A stretch of 64,000 nt of DNA, from contig CP018627.1 in the NCBI GenBank assembly GCA_002021875.1, positions 1,798,001 through 1,862,000 of the forward strand, read 5' to 3'. The DNA comes from Streptomyces hygroscopicus (GTDB lineage: Bacteria; Actinomycetota; Actinomycetes; Streptomycetales; Streptomycetaceae). Under the pieces are notes generated by a model that was given only the letters and a program-made list of their open reading frames with translations, had not been told where the DNA came from and made no database searches. Of the stretch, positions 35,868 to 44,294 are shown one piece after another (position 1 is the first letter of the stretch; each line of letters opens with the position of its first letter). Made by a program: the position numbers and the translations under genes.

Positions 35868-38681
35868 ATGGTCGACACCGGACAGCAGTCCGTACGAAGC
35901 GAGGCAGTACGCGGCGGTGTGGCGGCACGCGTCGGCGAGGCGGCACGGCACGAGGCGACGGGCGGGACGCGAGGCGCGACGTACGAGGGCTATGAGGCGT
36001 ACGAGGGCGGCAGCCCCGAGGCCGAGCGGCGGCGCTTCGAGAAGCTGACCCGCGAGCTGATGCGGACGCAGCGGGCACGCCCCGGCGGCGCGGACAGCCC
36101 GGGCGCCCCGCAGCTCCTGCGCCCCTTCCGGGCCAAGGCGGCGCTGGGTGTGGAGAACGCCCGGCTGCGGTTCCGTGACGACCTTCCGCCGGAGCTGTGC
36201 GTGGGATACGCCCGGCCGGGCGCCGAGTACCCGGCCGCGGTGCGGCTGTCCAGCGCGAGCGGCACCGAGCGGCATGACACCACACCCGATCTGCGCCGGA
36301 TGGCGGTGCGGGTCCAGGCCGGTCCTGAGGAGACCCACGATCTGCTGGCCACCAGCTTCCCGGTGTCCCATGCCGCCGATGTACACGAGTTCGTCGCCTT
36401 CGCCAAGGCCACGGCGGGCGCGGGGAGCACCGTGGAGAAGGCGTTCGGGCTCTTCGTCCGGCTGCCGCTGGCGGTGGGCTGGGCCACCGCCGACCGGATG
36501 CGCCGCAATGTGCGGATCGCCACCCGCCATACGGTGGGCTCGCTGGCCCGCGAGACCTTCTGGAGCCGGGGCGCGATCCTGTGGGGCCCGGCCGGTCCGG
36601 TGCGGTATCAACTCCGTCCGGCGCCCGGCGGCACCGCCGCTCCCCCGCCCGACCGCGGCGACCCCGACTATCTCGACCGTGAGCTGGCGATGCGGCTGTC
36701 CACCGGCGACATCGCCTTCGAGCTGTGTGTGCAGCGCTATCTGGACGACCGCCGCACCCCGGTCGAGGACGGCTCGGTGGAGTGGCGGGAGGGCGACGCC
36801 CCGGTCGTCCCGGTCGCGGTGCTCACCGTGCCGTGCCAGGACCTGGACAGCGCCCGGGCCCGGGCCGCGGCCCGCCGGGTCGAGCTGCTGGCGTTCAATC
36901 CCTGGCACACCACCGAGGAGTTCCGTCCGCTGGGCAATCTCAACCGGGCGCGCAAGGCCGCGTACGAGGTCGCCGCGGCGCACCGCCTCGGCCTGCGCTT
37001 CCCCACCGCCGGGCCGGGCCCTGCCGCCGAGCCGGGCCCCTCCTGCGAACCGCGTCCCACCGCACTGCTGCCCGTTCCGGTGCGCGCCGCCTTCGGCCTG
37101 CCGGTGCGCGCGGCCTTCGGCCTGGTCGACCGCTGTGTGCCCTGGCATCGGCTGCCGGACCCGCTGGGGCTGCTCAACCCGGTCGCGCTGGGCCGGACGC
37201 TGCGCCGGCTCGGCCTCCTCGACGCGGCCCCGCCCGAGGCGCCGCCGCGCCCCGATCCGGCTCCCGCCCCGGCCGGGGAGAGGCCGCGGGTGGCGCGCCC
37301 GTACGACGGCCCGGCCGGCGATCCGGGCATGGCGCGAAGAGACGTGGCCGGGGCCGCCGTCGGCCGTCGTCTGTCACCGGTCCGCCGGCCCGAACTGATC
37401 CATGTGCCCCACCCCGCCACGGTCAGCGGACGGCTGCTGCACCGGGAGCGTTTCCGGCCCGCCACCTCGCTCAATGTCCTGGCGGCCGCCTGGACCCACT
37501 TCCAGTCCCCGGACTGGGTCGACGCCACCTCCCACCGGTGGGACGGCTCGCAGGTGTACGGCGGCGCCGGGCCGCGCCTGGAGGAGGGCCATCTGCCGCT
37601 GGGCCCGGGCGGGGTGCCGCCGATCGGCTCGGCCGGCGCCTGGTGGCTGGGGCTCAGCGCGATGCACACGCTCTTCGCCCGTGAGCACGAGGCGGTGTGC
37701 GAGGCGCTGCGCCGCACCCATCCGGCGATGGACGAGGAGTCGGTGCGTCACACGGCCCGGCTGGTGGTCTCCGCGCTCATCGCCAAGATCCATACGGTGG
37801 AGTGGATTCCGGCGATCCTCACCACCGAGGTGATCGACCTCGGCTCGAAGACCAACTGGCAGGGCCCGCCCGCCCATTGGCTGTCCCGGCTCGGCCTGTG
37901 GCTGTTCGAGGCGAGCGCGTCGGCGGGCGGCCCCCGCGGTGTGCCGGACCATCCCGGGGTGCCGTTCGCCCTCGCCGAGGAGTTCATGACGGTCTACCGG
38001 ACGCATCCGCTGGTCCCGGACGACGTCGAGCTGTGCGACCACCGCTTCGGGCGGCGGTCGCGGTCGCTCGGCTTCGACGAGGTTCGGGGCGCGGCGGCCG
38101 AGGCGGTGATGCGCAAGACGGGGCTCGCGGACGCCCTCTACTCCTTCGGCATCGCCCGTCCGGGCGCGATCACCCTGGGCAACTACCCGCGCGCACTGCG
38201 GCGTTGTGAGCGGGACGGCGAGCTCCTCGATCTGCCGGTGGCGGATCTGATGCGGGCCCGGCGGCGGGGCGTACCGCGGTACAACGACTTCCGGGCCCGG
38301 CTGGGCAGAGCGCGGATCCGCTCCTTCGAGGAGCTGTCCCCCGATCCGGACACGGTCGCGCGGCTCGAGGAGGTCTACGCCTCGGTCAACGAGATCGACA
38401 CCATGGTCGGGCTGTTCGCGGAGAACCGGCCCGAGGGGGCCGGCTTCAGCGAGACGGCGTGCCATGTCCTGCTGCTCATGGCCACCCGGCGGATTCAGGA
38501 CGACCGCCTTCTGACCGTGGATTTCCGGCCCGAGGTGTACACGCCGCTGGGGCTGGACTGGGTGGAGAAGTCCAGCATGACCTCGGTGGTCCTGCGGCAC
38601 TGCCCGGAGCTGGCCGGAGTGCTGCCCCGCGGGGCGAGTCCGTTCGCGCCCTGGCGGCCGGTGGTGCCGTCGCTGTCCTGA
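35868..38681 (+). CDS. Catalase-like domain fused to haem peroxidase/dioxygenase domain
   Basis: 937 aa. Residues about 40-385 are catalase-like (y4iL/SrpA type): AVRLSSASG, DTTPDLRRMAVRV, and a proximal haem segment FNPWHTTEEFRPLGNLNRAR with R362 and Y366. Residues about 460-937 are an animal-type haem peroxidase of the cyclooxygenase/alpha-dioxygenase branch: SQVYGG, AMHTLFAREHEAVCEALRR, IAKIHTVEWIPAILTTEVI, and TVYRTHPLVPDD with Y710 and H713, spaced like the catalytic Tyr and proximal His of COX. The distal residues look changed in both halves: R88 where catalases have His, S163 for the distal Asn, and WTHFQSPDW (542-550) with P548 in place of the distal His. A bifunctional fatty-acid oxygenase/hydroperoxide-converting enzyme is likely. 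It is convergent with ccr, with a CCACGGCCGTGG palindrome between them. Confidence 0.82.
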   Translation: MVDTGQQSVRSEAVRGGVAARVGEAARHEATGGTRGATYEGYEAYEGGSPEAERRRFEKLTRELMRTQRARPGGADSPGAPQLLRPFRAKAALGVENARLRFRDDLPPELCVGYARPGAEYPAAVRLSSASGTERHDTTPDLRRMAVRVQAGPEETHDLLATSFPVSHAADVHEFVAFAKATAGAGSTVEKAFGLFVRLPLAVGWATADRMRRNVRIATRHTVGSLARETFWSRGAILWGPAGPVRYQLRPAPGGTAAPPPDRGDPDYLDRELAMRLSTGDIAFELCVQRYLDDRRTPVEDGSVEWREGDAPVVPVAVLTVPCQDLDSARARAAARRVELLAFNPWHTTEEFRPLGNLNRARKAAYEVAAAHRLGLRFPTAGPGPAAEPGPSCEPRPTALLPVPVRAAFGLPVRAAFGLVDRCVPWHRLPDPLGLLNPVALGRTLRRLGLLDAAPPEAPPRPDPAPAPAGERPRVARPYDGPAGDPGMARRDVAGAAVGRRLSPVRRPELIHVPHPATVSGRLLHRERFRPATSLNVLAAAWTHFQSPDWVDATSHRWDGSQVYGGAGPRLEEGHLPLGPGGVPPIGSAGAWWLGLSAMHTLFAREHEAVCEALRRTHPAMDEESVRHTARLVVSALIAKIHTVEWIPAILTTEVIDLGSKTNWQGPPAHWLSRLGLWLFEASASAGGPRGVPDHPGVPFALAEEFMTVYRTHPLVPDDVELCDHRFGRRSRSLGFDEVRGAAAEAVMRKTGLADALYSFGIARPGAITLGNYPRALRRCERDGELLDLPVADLMRARRRGVPRYNDFRARLGRARIRSFEELSPDPDTVARLEEVYASVNEIDTMVGLFAENRPEGAGFSETACHVLLLMATRRIQDDRLLTVDFRPEVYTPLGLDWVEKSSMTSVVLRHCPELAGVLPRGASPFAPWRPVVPSLS

Positions 38682-38705
38682 CCACGGCCGTGGACCGGTT
38701 CAGGT

Positions 38706-40049
38706 TCAGTCCTGGCTGCGGAAGCGGTTGATGGACGGCAGATGGCGCTCGCGCAGCTCCGGATCGCGCACCCCCAGGCCCTCCTCCGGGGCCAGGCACA
38801 GGACGCCGACCTTCCCGGAGTGGCGGTTGCGGTGCACGTCCTGGGTGGCCGTGCCGACCGCGGCGAGCGGATAGACCTTGGAGAGCGTGGGGTGCACCAT
38901 CCCCTTCTCGATCAGCCGGTTGGCCGCCCATGCCTCCCGGTAGTTGGCGAAGTGGGTGCCGATGATCCGCTTGAGCGCCATCCACAGATAGCGGTTGTCG
39001 TACTCATGGCGGTAGCCGGACGTCGAGGCGCAGGTGACGATCGTTCCGCCGCGCCGCGCCACGTACACACTGGCGCCGAAGGTCTCCCGGCCGGGGTGCT
39101 CCAGGACGATGTCCGGATCGTCGCCGCCGGTCAGTTCGCGGATCCGGGCGCCGAAGCGCTTCCACTCCTTGGGGTCGGGCGTGGTCGCGTCCTTCCAGAA
39201 CCGATAGCCCTCCGCGGCCCGGTCGATGACCAGCTCGGCCCCCATGGAGCGGACGAGTTCGGCCTTGCGCCGCCCGGAGACCACGCACACCGGGATGGAC
39301 CCGCCGTTGACGGCCAGTTGGGTGGCGTACGAGCCGAGGCCACCGGCCGCGCCCCAGATGAGGGTCACATCGCCCTGTTTCATCTGGGCGCCGTTGCGGG
39401 AGACGAGCTGCCGGTACGCCGTGGAGTTGACCAGGCCGGAGGACGCGGCCTCCTCCCAGGTGAGGTGGGCGGGCATCGGCATCAGCTGGTTGGCCTTGAC
39501 CAGCGAGAGCTCGGCGAGCCCGCCGAAGTTGGTCTCGAAGCCCCAGATGCGCTGCTCGGGGTCGAGCATGCTGTCGTCGTGGCCGTCCGGTGAGCGCAGT
39601 TCGATGGACAGGCAGTGGGCCACCACCCGGTCGCCGGGCTTCCAGTGGCGCACCCCCGGCCCGGTGCGCAGCACCACACCGGCCAGATCGGAGCCGAGGA
39701 CGTGGTAGGGCTGGTCGTGGCGGGCCGCTCCGGGGTCGTCGGTCCGTGCGTACCGCTCCAGGAAGCCGAAGGTCGGCAGCGGCTCGAAGATGGCGCTCCA
39801 CACGGTGTTGTAGTTGATCGCGCTGGCCATGACCGCGATCACCGCCTCGCCCGGGCCCGGTTCGGGCGTGGGCACCTCACGGATGTGGAGCGACTTCTGA
39901 GGGTCCTTGTCCTTGGTGGCCATGCCCTCGAACATCCCGGATTCCTCTTTGAGGATCACCGCGCCCCGATAGGACTCGGGCACGTTCAAGGCGGCGAAAT
40001 CCGCGGCCACCGCATCTTCTGCCAGCACGGCGCTGATGATGTCCTGCAT
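38706..40049 (-). CDS. ccr: Crotonyl-CoA carboxylase/reductase
   Basis: 447 aa, standard length. MDR fold with NADPH site LIWGAAGGLGSYATQLAV. The CO2-binding residues known from the Kitasatospora enzyme are visible: N81 in ASAINYNTVW, F171/E172 in WGFETNFGG and H366 in RIIGTHFANYREAW. It converts crotonyl-CoA, CO2 and NADPH into ethylmalonyl-CoA, an extender unit for polyketide synthases. At the left end of the PKS locus it would supply the ethyl branch expected in elaiophylin. Its promoter carries the cluster-specific boxes at 40117-40166. Confidence 0.96.
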   Translation of the reverse strand: MQDIISAVLAEDAVAADFAALNVPESYRGAVILKEESGMFEGMATKDKDPQKSLHIREVPTPEPGPGEAVIAVMASAINYNTVWSAIFEPLPTFGFLERYARTDDPGAARHDQPYHVLGSDLAGVVLRTGPGVRHWKPGDRVVAHCLSIELRSPDGHDDSMLDPEQRIWGFETNFGGLAELSLVKANQLMPMPAHLTWEEAASSGLVNSTAYRQLVSRNGAQMKQGDVTLIWGAAGGLGSYATQLAVNGGSIPVCVVSGRRKAELVRSMGAELVIDRAAEGYRFWKDATTPDPKEWKRFGARIRELTGGDDPDIVLEHPGRETFGASVYVARRGGTIVTCASTSGYRHEYDNRYLWMALKRIIGTHFANYREAWAANRLIEKGMVHPTLSKVYPLAAVGTATQDVHRNRHSGKVGVLCLAPEEGLGVRDPELRERHLPSINRFRSQD

Positions 40050-40116
40050 GACATGTCCTCCGATGTACCGCCCCGGGCAGCCTGTGTCCCGGAGGCTATG
40101 GCAGCGGCCACGATCC

Positions 40117-40166
40117 GAATAACCCCTACGTCCGCCCAGGTCCGGCCCCCCTAGGCGCCCCCCCTA
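40117..40166 (-). promoter_or_regulatory. Cluster regulator boxes upstream of ccr
   Basis: GAATAACCCCTAC (40117-40129), then two CCCCTA motifs at 40148 and 40161 spaced 13 bp apart. The same 13-mer (one mismatch) and the same 13-bp CCCCTA pair occur upstream of the sugar operon at 43516-43556. The last motif overlaps the stop codon of the dehydratase gene. Confidence 0.6.
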
Positions 40167-41537
40167 TACCGCCAGGGAGTGCAGACAGGCGATGAGCGTG
40201 CGGGCCTCGACATTGACGTAATGGCTGTGGCGTATCAGGTCGAGCAGCTGACGCACCGCCATCCAGCGGTAGTGCGACGGCTCCTCGGGGACCGCGCTCA
40301 TCTCGGTCTCCACGACGAGATAGCGGTTGAAGGCGTGGAAGAAACGGCCGCCCTCCTCGGAGAGCACGGTGTCGAACCGCACCCGGCCGGCAGGCGCCTC
40401 CACCACCTCCCGGAGGAACGGCGGGGTGGCCCCCTCGGGCAGGTGGGTGTAGTTGCGCGGGGTGCACTGCACGGTGGGGGCCAGTTCCACCACATCCGTG
40501 TAGCCGGGTTCGGCGCGGGCCTGCACCAGCACATGCGGCACCTGGTCGGCGTAGGCCAGCAAAAAGGCCGCCACGCCCGGGCCATGGGGCTCGATCATGG
40601 GCTGGGTCCAGCCGCCCACCTCACGGCCGCCCGCGGTCACGTCCACGGCCATCACGCTGAAGAAGCGCCCGCTCTCATGGGAGATCCGATGGGCGCTGCG
40701 GTGCCAGCCGGCCGTCTCCCGCAGTGGTATCCGCTCGGTGAACACCTCGCGCTCGGTGCGCAGCCCGGTGATCCAGCTCAGGATGTCCGCGTCGCGGTGG
40801 CGGCTGTGGGCCTTGAGGGCCGGGAAGGTCTCCTCGGGGTCCAGCGGGGAGTGCGGCAGACAGGCCAGGACGCTGCGCGCGTCCATGTTCACCAGGTCCT
40901 CCACCGCCAGCAGATGGTGCAGCTGGCCCAGCGTCAGCCAGCGGAAGCCGTCGCGCACCTCGACGTCCGTCTCCGGTGCGACCTCGACCAGCATGTTGCG
41001 GTTGCGCTTGTGGAAGAACCAGCTGCCCTGCTCCGACTGGCGGACGTCGGCGAGCACCCGGTGCCGGTCCGCCCGCTGGAAGTACTCCACATACGGCACG
41101 GCCCGGCCCTTGTGCACCCGGGTGTAGTTGCTGCGGGTCGCCTGGACGGTGGGCGAGAGCTGCAGCCCGCCGTGGTTGCCCGGCTCCATCTTGGCCTGCA
41201 TCAGGAAGTGCGGTACGCCGTCGAAGTCCTTGACCAGGATGCCGAGGATGCCGATCTCCGGCTGGTGGAGGATCGGCTGGCGCCACTCCTCCACCGGCGC
41301 CCCGGGCATCCGTACCCGGATGCCCTCGACGCTGAAGAACCGGCCGGTCTCATGGACGAGGTTGTGGGTGTCCGGCGCGAAGTCCCAGCCGCGCAGCTTC
41401 TCGAACGGAATGATCTCGACCCGGGACTCGTCGGCGTCGACGCGCTCCCGGAACCAGCGCTGGAAGTCGGCGAGCAGGGTCACCGAGCTGTCGACGGTGG
41501 CGGCCGAGCGGACCAGCCGCTCCTGGAGCGTTTTCAC
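40164..41537 (-). CDS. dTDP-4-keto-6-deoxyglucose 2,3-dehydratase
   Basis: 457 aa from GTG 41537 (or 41540), overlapping the aldo/keto reductase stop as GTGA. It consists of two homologous halves, as in the EvaA/TylX3 family: VHETGRFFSVEGI...LSPTVQATRSNYTRVH in the first and ISHESGRFFSVMAV...LAPTVQCTPRNYTHLP in the second. It removes the C2 hydroxyl, the first committed step to 2,6-dideoxysugars. With the reductases and epimerase of this locus it gives a 2,6-dideoxy-L-hexose such as 2-deoxy-L-fucose. dTDP-glucose synthase and 4,6-dehydratase are not in the window. Confidence 0.93.
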   Translation of the reverse strand: MKTLQERLVRSAATVDSSVTLLADFQRWFRERVDADESRVEIIPFEKLRGWDFAPDTHNLVHETGRFFSVEGIRVRMPGAPVEEWRQPILHQPEIGILGILVKDFDGVPHFLMQAKMEPGNHGGLQLSPTVQATRSNYTRVHKGRAVPYVEYFQRADRHRVLADVRQSEQGSWFFHKRNRNMLVEVAPETDVEVRDGFRWLTLGQLHHLLAVEDLVNMDARSVLACLPHSPLDPEETFPALKAHSRHRDADILSWITGLRTEREVFTERIPLRETAGWHRSAHRISHESGRFFSVMAVDVTAGGREVGGWTQPMIEPHGPGVAAFLLAYADQVPHVLVQARAEPGYTDVVELAPTVQCTPRNYTHLPEGATPPFLREVVEAPAGRVRFDTVLSEEGGRFFHAFNRYLVVETEMSAVPEEPSHYRWMAVRQLLDLIRHSHYVNVEARTLIACLHSLAV

Positions 41538-42520
41538 CACGCCCACGCCTCCGGTCCGGGGCCGCCGTTGCCGATCGGCGGGAACAGCCGGTCCAGTTCG
41601 GTCAGCACCTCGTCGGACAGCGTCAGCTCCATGGCCTTGAAGGCCCCTTCGAGCTGCCGCAGGCTGCGCGGCCCGATGACCGGCGCGGTGATGCCGGGGC
41701 GGCCCATCACCCAGGCCAGGCCCACCTCGGCCGGGTCGGCGCCGAGGCCGTCGCACAGCTTCTCGTACGCGGCGACGGCGTCCCGGTGGACCTCCAGCGC
41801 CTGGGCCGCCCGGCCCTGGGCGGTCTTCATCGCGGTGCCCTCGGCCAGCTTGCGCAGCGCCCCGCTGAGCAGTCCGCCGTGCAGCGGGGACCAGGCGAGC
41901 ACCCCGACCCCGTACCGCTGGGCGGCGGGGATCAGCTCCAGTTCGATATGGCGGGTGACGAGGTTGTAGACGCTCTGCTCGGAGACGATGCCGAGGAAGT
42001 GGCGGCGGGCGGCGGTCTCCTGGGCCTCGGCGATATGCCAGCCGGCGAAGTTGGACGAGCCGACGTAGCGCACCTTGCCCTGCCGGGTCAGCGTCTCCAT
42101 CGCCTGCCACACCTCCTCCCAGGGGGCGTGGCGGTCGATGTGGTGCATCTGGAACAGGTCGATCCAGTCGGTGCCCAGCCGGCGCAGCGAGTCCTCGCAG
42201 GAGGCGATGATGTGCCGGGCGGACAGCCCCGAGTCATTGGGCCAGTCGCTCATCGGGTTGAACACCTTCGTGCCCAGCACGACCTTCTCGCGCCGGCCGC
42301 CTCCCTGGGCGAACCAGCCGCCGAGGAACTCCTCGGTGTAGCCCTTGTGCTTCTGCCAGCCGTACTGGTTGGCGGTGTCGACGAAGTTGACCCCGCGGTC
42401 CAGTGCGGTGTCCAGGATCGCGTGGCTCTCCTCGTCGCTCGCCCTGACCCCGAGGTTCAAGGTGCCCAGGCACACCCGGCTCACCTTGAGGCCGGTGCGT
42501 CCGAGATAGGTGTACTCCAT
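41534..42520 (-). CDS. Aldo/keto reductase of the deoxysugar pathway (AKR12-like)
   Basis: 328 aa from ATG 42520; the longer frame to 42583 is rejected because it runs into the preceding gene. AKR motifs: LGTLNLGVRASDEESHAILD, catalytic-type DTANQYG (D/Y), and IDLFQMHHIDR. It resembles the TylCII/EryBII/OleW group that reduces the keto sugar formed by the 2,3-dehydratase. Start and stop overlap its neighbours (TGATG with the 4-ketoreductase, GTGA with the dehydratase), so the three sugar genes form one translationally coupled unit. Confidence 0.9.
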   Translation of the reverse strand: MEYTYLGRTGLKVSRVCLGTLNLGVRASDEESHAILDTALDRGVNFVDTANQYGWQKHKGYTEEFLGGWFAQGGGRREKVVLGTKVFNPMSDWPNDSGLSARHIIASCEDSLRRLGTDWIDLFQMHHIDRHAPWEEVWQAMETLTRQGKVRYVGSSNFAGWHIAEAQETAARRHFLGIVSEQSVYNLVTRHIELELIPAAQRYGVGVLAWSPLHGGLLSGALRKLAEGTAMKTAQGRAAQALEVHRDAVAAYEKLCDGLGADPAEVGLAWVMGRPGITAPVIGPRSLRQLEGAFKAMELTLSDEVLTELDRLFPPIGNGGPGPEAWAW

Positions 42521-43485
42521 CAGTGTCCTTCGGTACGGGCCGCCGCGGCAGCCGGTCGGCTCGAGGTGGCGGAGGCGGCCCACAGGTCGTGGAGGGATTC
42601 CTTCAGGGCCACCTTCGGGGACCAGCCCATGAGCTGCCGGGCGAGGCGGATGTCGGCCTGGGTCCAGCTGCCGCCCTTGCTGTGCACGGCACCGCTCTCC
42701 TCGCGCACCAGATCCGCGGGGACCTGGGAGGCGGAGATCAGCAGCCAGGCCAGTTCGCGCATGCTGGAGGCGTCGCCCTGCCCGATGTTGATCGCCCGGC
42801 CGGTTACCGGGCTGCTCGCGGCCAGCGCCACGGCCTCGGCGACGTCGCGGACGTCGATGAAGTCGCGCTGGTCGTCGACGAGGGTGAGGGAGAGCGGAGC
42901 GTCCTTGGTGGTCCGGCGCAGCCGGTGGGCGAGTCCGCCGAGGAAGCTGCCCCGGGGGGTGCCCGGTCCGCAGACGTTGGTGACGCGCAGGACACAGCCG
43001 TCGATGCGGCCCGCGTCCGCCGCGCCCAGGACGATCCGGCTGCCGACGAGCTTGGTGCGGGCGTAGGGGGTGTGGGGGGCGGTGGGGTGGTCCTCGGTGA
43101 TGGCCGTGCCGTCGGGGACGGGGCCGTACTCGTGCACCGAGCCCAGATGCACCAGCCGCGGCCGCCTGGGGAGGGTCGCCACGGCGTCCACCAGCCGGTC
43201 GACGAGCGGGATGTGCGAGGCCGTCATGCTCGCCTCGTCGCCTTCCCAGCTGTCGCCCGCGGCGTTGACGACGAGATCGGCGGACTTCGCGGCCCGGGCG
43301 ATGTCGTCGCTCGGCGCGGATACCGCGTCAAGGGGCAGAAATGCGACTCCGGGAATGGGTTCAGCGGGTTTTCTCGCTATTGCCAGGACTTCATATCCGC
43401 GTTTGGTGAGAGCCCTGCAGATATGTCGCCCGATGAATCCGGTGCCGCCGATAACAACGGCCTGCCGATCTCGCATGTGGGCCAT
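42520..43485 (-). CDS. dTDP-hexose 4-ketoreductase (extended SDR)
   Basis: 321 aa from ATG 43485 (GGTGG upstream), about the length of EryBIV/TylCIV-type 4-ketoreductases. NAD motif VVIGGTGFIGRHICRAL; catalytic LVHLGSVHEYGP and YARTK; DFIDVRDVAEAV in the substrate domain. It would set the C4 hydroxyl, the last step of the dideoxysugar. First gene of the sugar operon, directly downstream of the shared GAACAACCCCTAC/CCCCTA boxes. Stereochemistry at C4 cannot be read from sequence. Confidence 0.88.
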   Translation of the reverse strand: MAHMRDRQAVVIGGTGFIGRHICRALTKRGYEVLAIARKPAEPIPGVAFLPLDAVSAPSDDIARAAKSADLVVNAAGDSWEGDEASMTASHIPLVDRLVDAVATLPRRPRLVHLGSVHEYGPVPDGTAITEDHPTAPHTPYARTKLVGSRIVLGAADAGRIDGCVLRVTNVCGPGTPRGSFLGGLAHRLRRTTKDAPLSLTLVDDQRDFIDVRDVAEAVALAASSPVTGRAINIGQGDASSMRELAWLLISASQVPADLVREESGAVHSKGGSWTQADIRLARQLMGWSPKVALKESLHDLWAASATSSRPAAAAARTEGH

Positions 43486-43515
43486 ATCGCCACCGTATTG
43501 GCGCCGCTTCGAGCG

Positions 43516-43556
43516 GAACAACCCCTACCCTCATCCACCCCTATCTGCCACCCCTA
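43516..43556 (-). promoter_or_regulatory. Cluster regulator boxes upstream of the sugar operon
   Basis: GAACAACCCCTAC (43516-43528) followed by CCCCTA at 43538 and 43551 (13-bp spacing), 30-70 bp upstream of the 4-ketoreductase start. It matches the arrangement before ccr. Confidence 0.6.
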
Positions 43557-43573
43557 TCACGGCTCTGACCTGC

Positions 43574-43610
43574 GATGTCATTGGAATAGATGTCATTGGA
43601 ATAGATGTCG
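43574..43610. repeat. 15-bp tandem repeat across the response regulator stop codon
   Basis: GATGTCATTGGAATA occurs twice in tandem, then a partial third copy (GATGTC). On the minus strand it reads HLFQ-stop in frame, so the end of the response regulator gene including its stop is duplicated. Confidence 0.85.
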
Positions 43611-44294
43611 TTTATGGGCCTCGCTGACGGCTGCCGCGCGATCCTTCACCCCGAGCTTCTCGTAGACATGCAACAGATGTGTCTTCACGGTCGCCTGGCT
43701 GATGAACAACGCTGCCGCGGCCTGTCGATTCGTGGCCCCGTCCGCGATAAGCCTGAGCACTTGGAGTTCACGGTCGCTCAACGGTCCCTGGGTGGGTTTG
43801 CGGACCTGGCCGAGAACCCGTCCGGTGACCGCGGGCGAGAGGACGGACTGGCCCGAGGAGGCGGACCGCACGGCGCGGGTCAGCTCCTCGCGCGGGGTGT
43901 CCTTGAGGAGATAGCCGGTCGCCCCGGCGGCCAGGGCGCCCATGACGTCGCTGTCGGTGTCATAGGTGGTCAGCACCAGGATCCGGGCCTCCGGGTCGCC
44001 GCGCAGCAGCCGTTTGATGGCCTCGACCCCGCCCATCCGGGGCATGCGCAGATCCATCAGGACCACATCGGCCGGCCGCCGCTCGTACAGTTCGACGGCC
44101 TCGGCACCGTCACCGGCCTCGCCGATCACCGTGAAGTCGGGGTCCCGCTCCAGCACCCCGCGCAGCCCGTCGCGGACCACGGGGTGGTCGTCCACGATGA
44201 GGATGCGGATGGGCGCGGCGGTGGCGCGGCGGGCGTCGCCGCCGTCGTGGGCGTTACCGCCGTGGGTGTGACCGCTGGGGGTGATTCCGCTCAT
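43593..44294 (-). CDS. NarL/LuxR-type response regulator
   Basis: 233 aa. Receiver domain with acidic DD at 35-36, phosphoacceptor D81 in VVLMDLRMPRMGG, and Lys in YLLKDTPREEL. The LuxR HTH spans about 165-225 (LSDRELQVLRLIADGATNRQ, ISQATVKTHLLHVYEKLGV). It starts inside the kinase gene (ATGA). Final gene of the ABC transporter/two-component operon. It probably controls the exporter genes and perhaps other cluster genes. The stop codon is tandemly duplicated. Confidence 0.93.
   Translation of the reverse strand: MSGITPSGHTHGGNAHDGGDARRATAAPIRILIVDDHPVVRDGLRGVLERDPDFTVIGEAGDGAEAVELYERRPADVVLMDLRMPRMGGVEAIKRLLRGDPEARILVLTTYDTDSDVMGALAAGATGYLLKDTPREELTRAVRSASSGQSVLSPAVTGRVLGQVRKPTQGPLSDRELQVLRLIADGATNRQAAAALFISQATVKTHLLHVYEKLGVKDRAAAVSEAHKRHLFQ

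Noticed and set aside
38682..38693. CCACGGCCGTGG palindrome between the peroxidase fusion and ccr as a terminator
   Set aside because: A 12-bp palindrome without a proper loop; it could act as a short convergent terminator, but the support is too weak to list.
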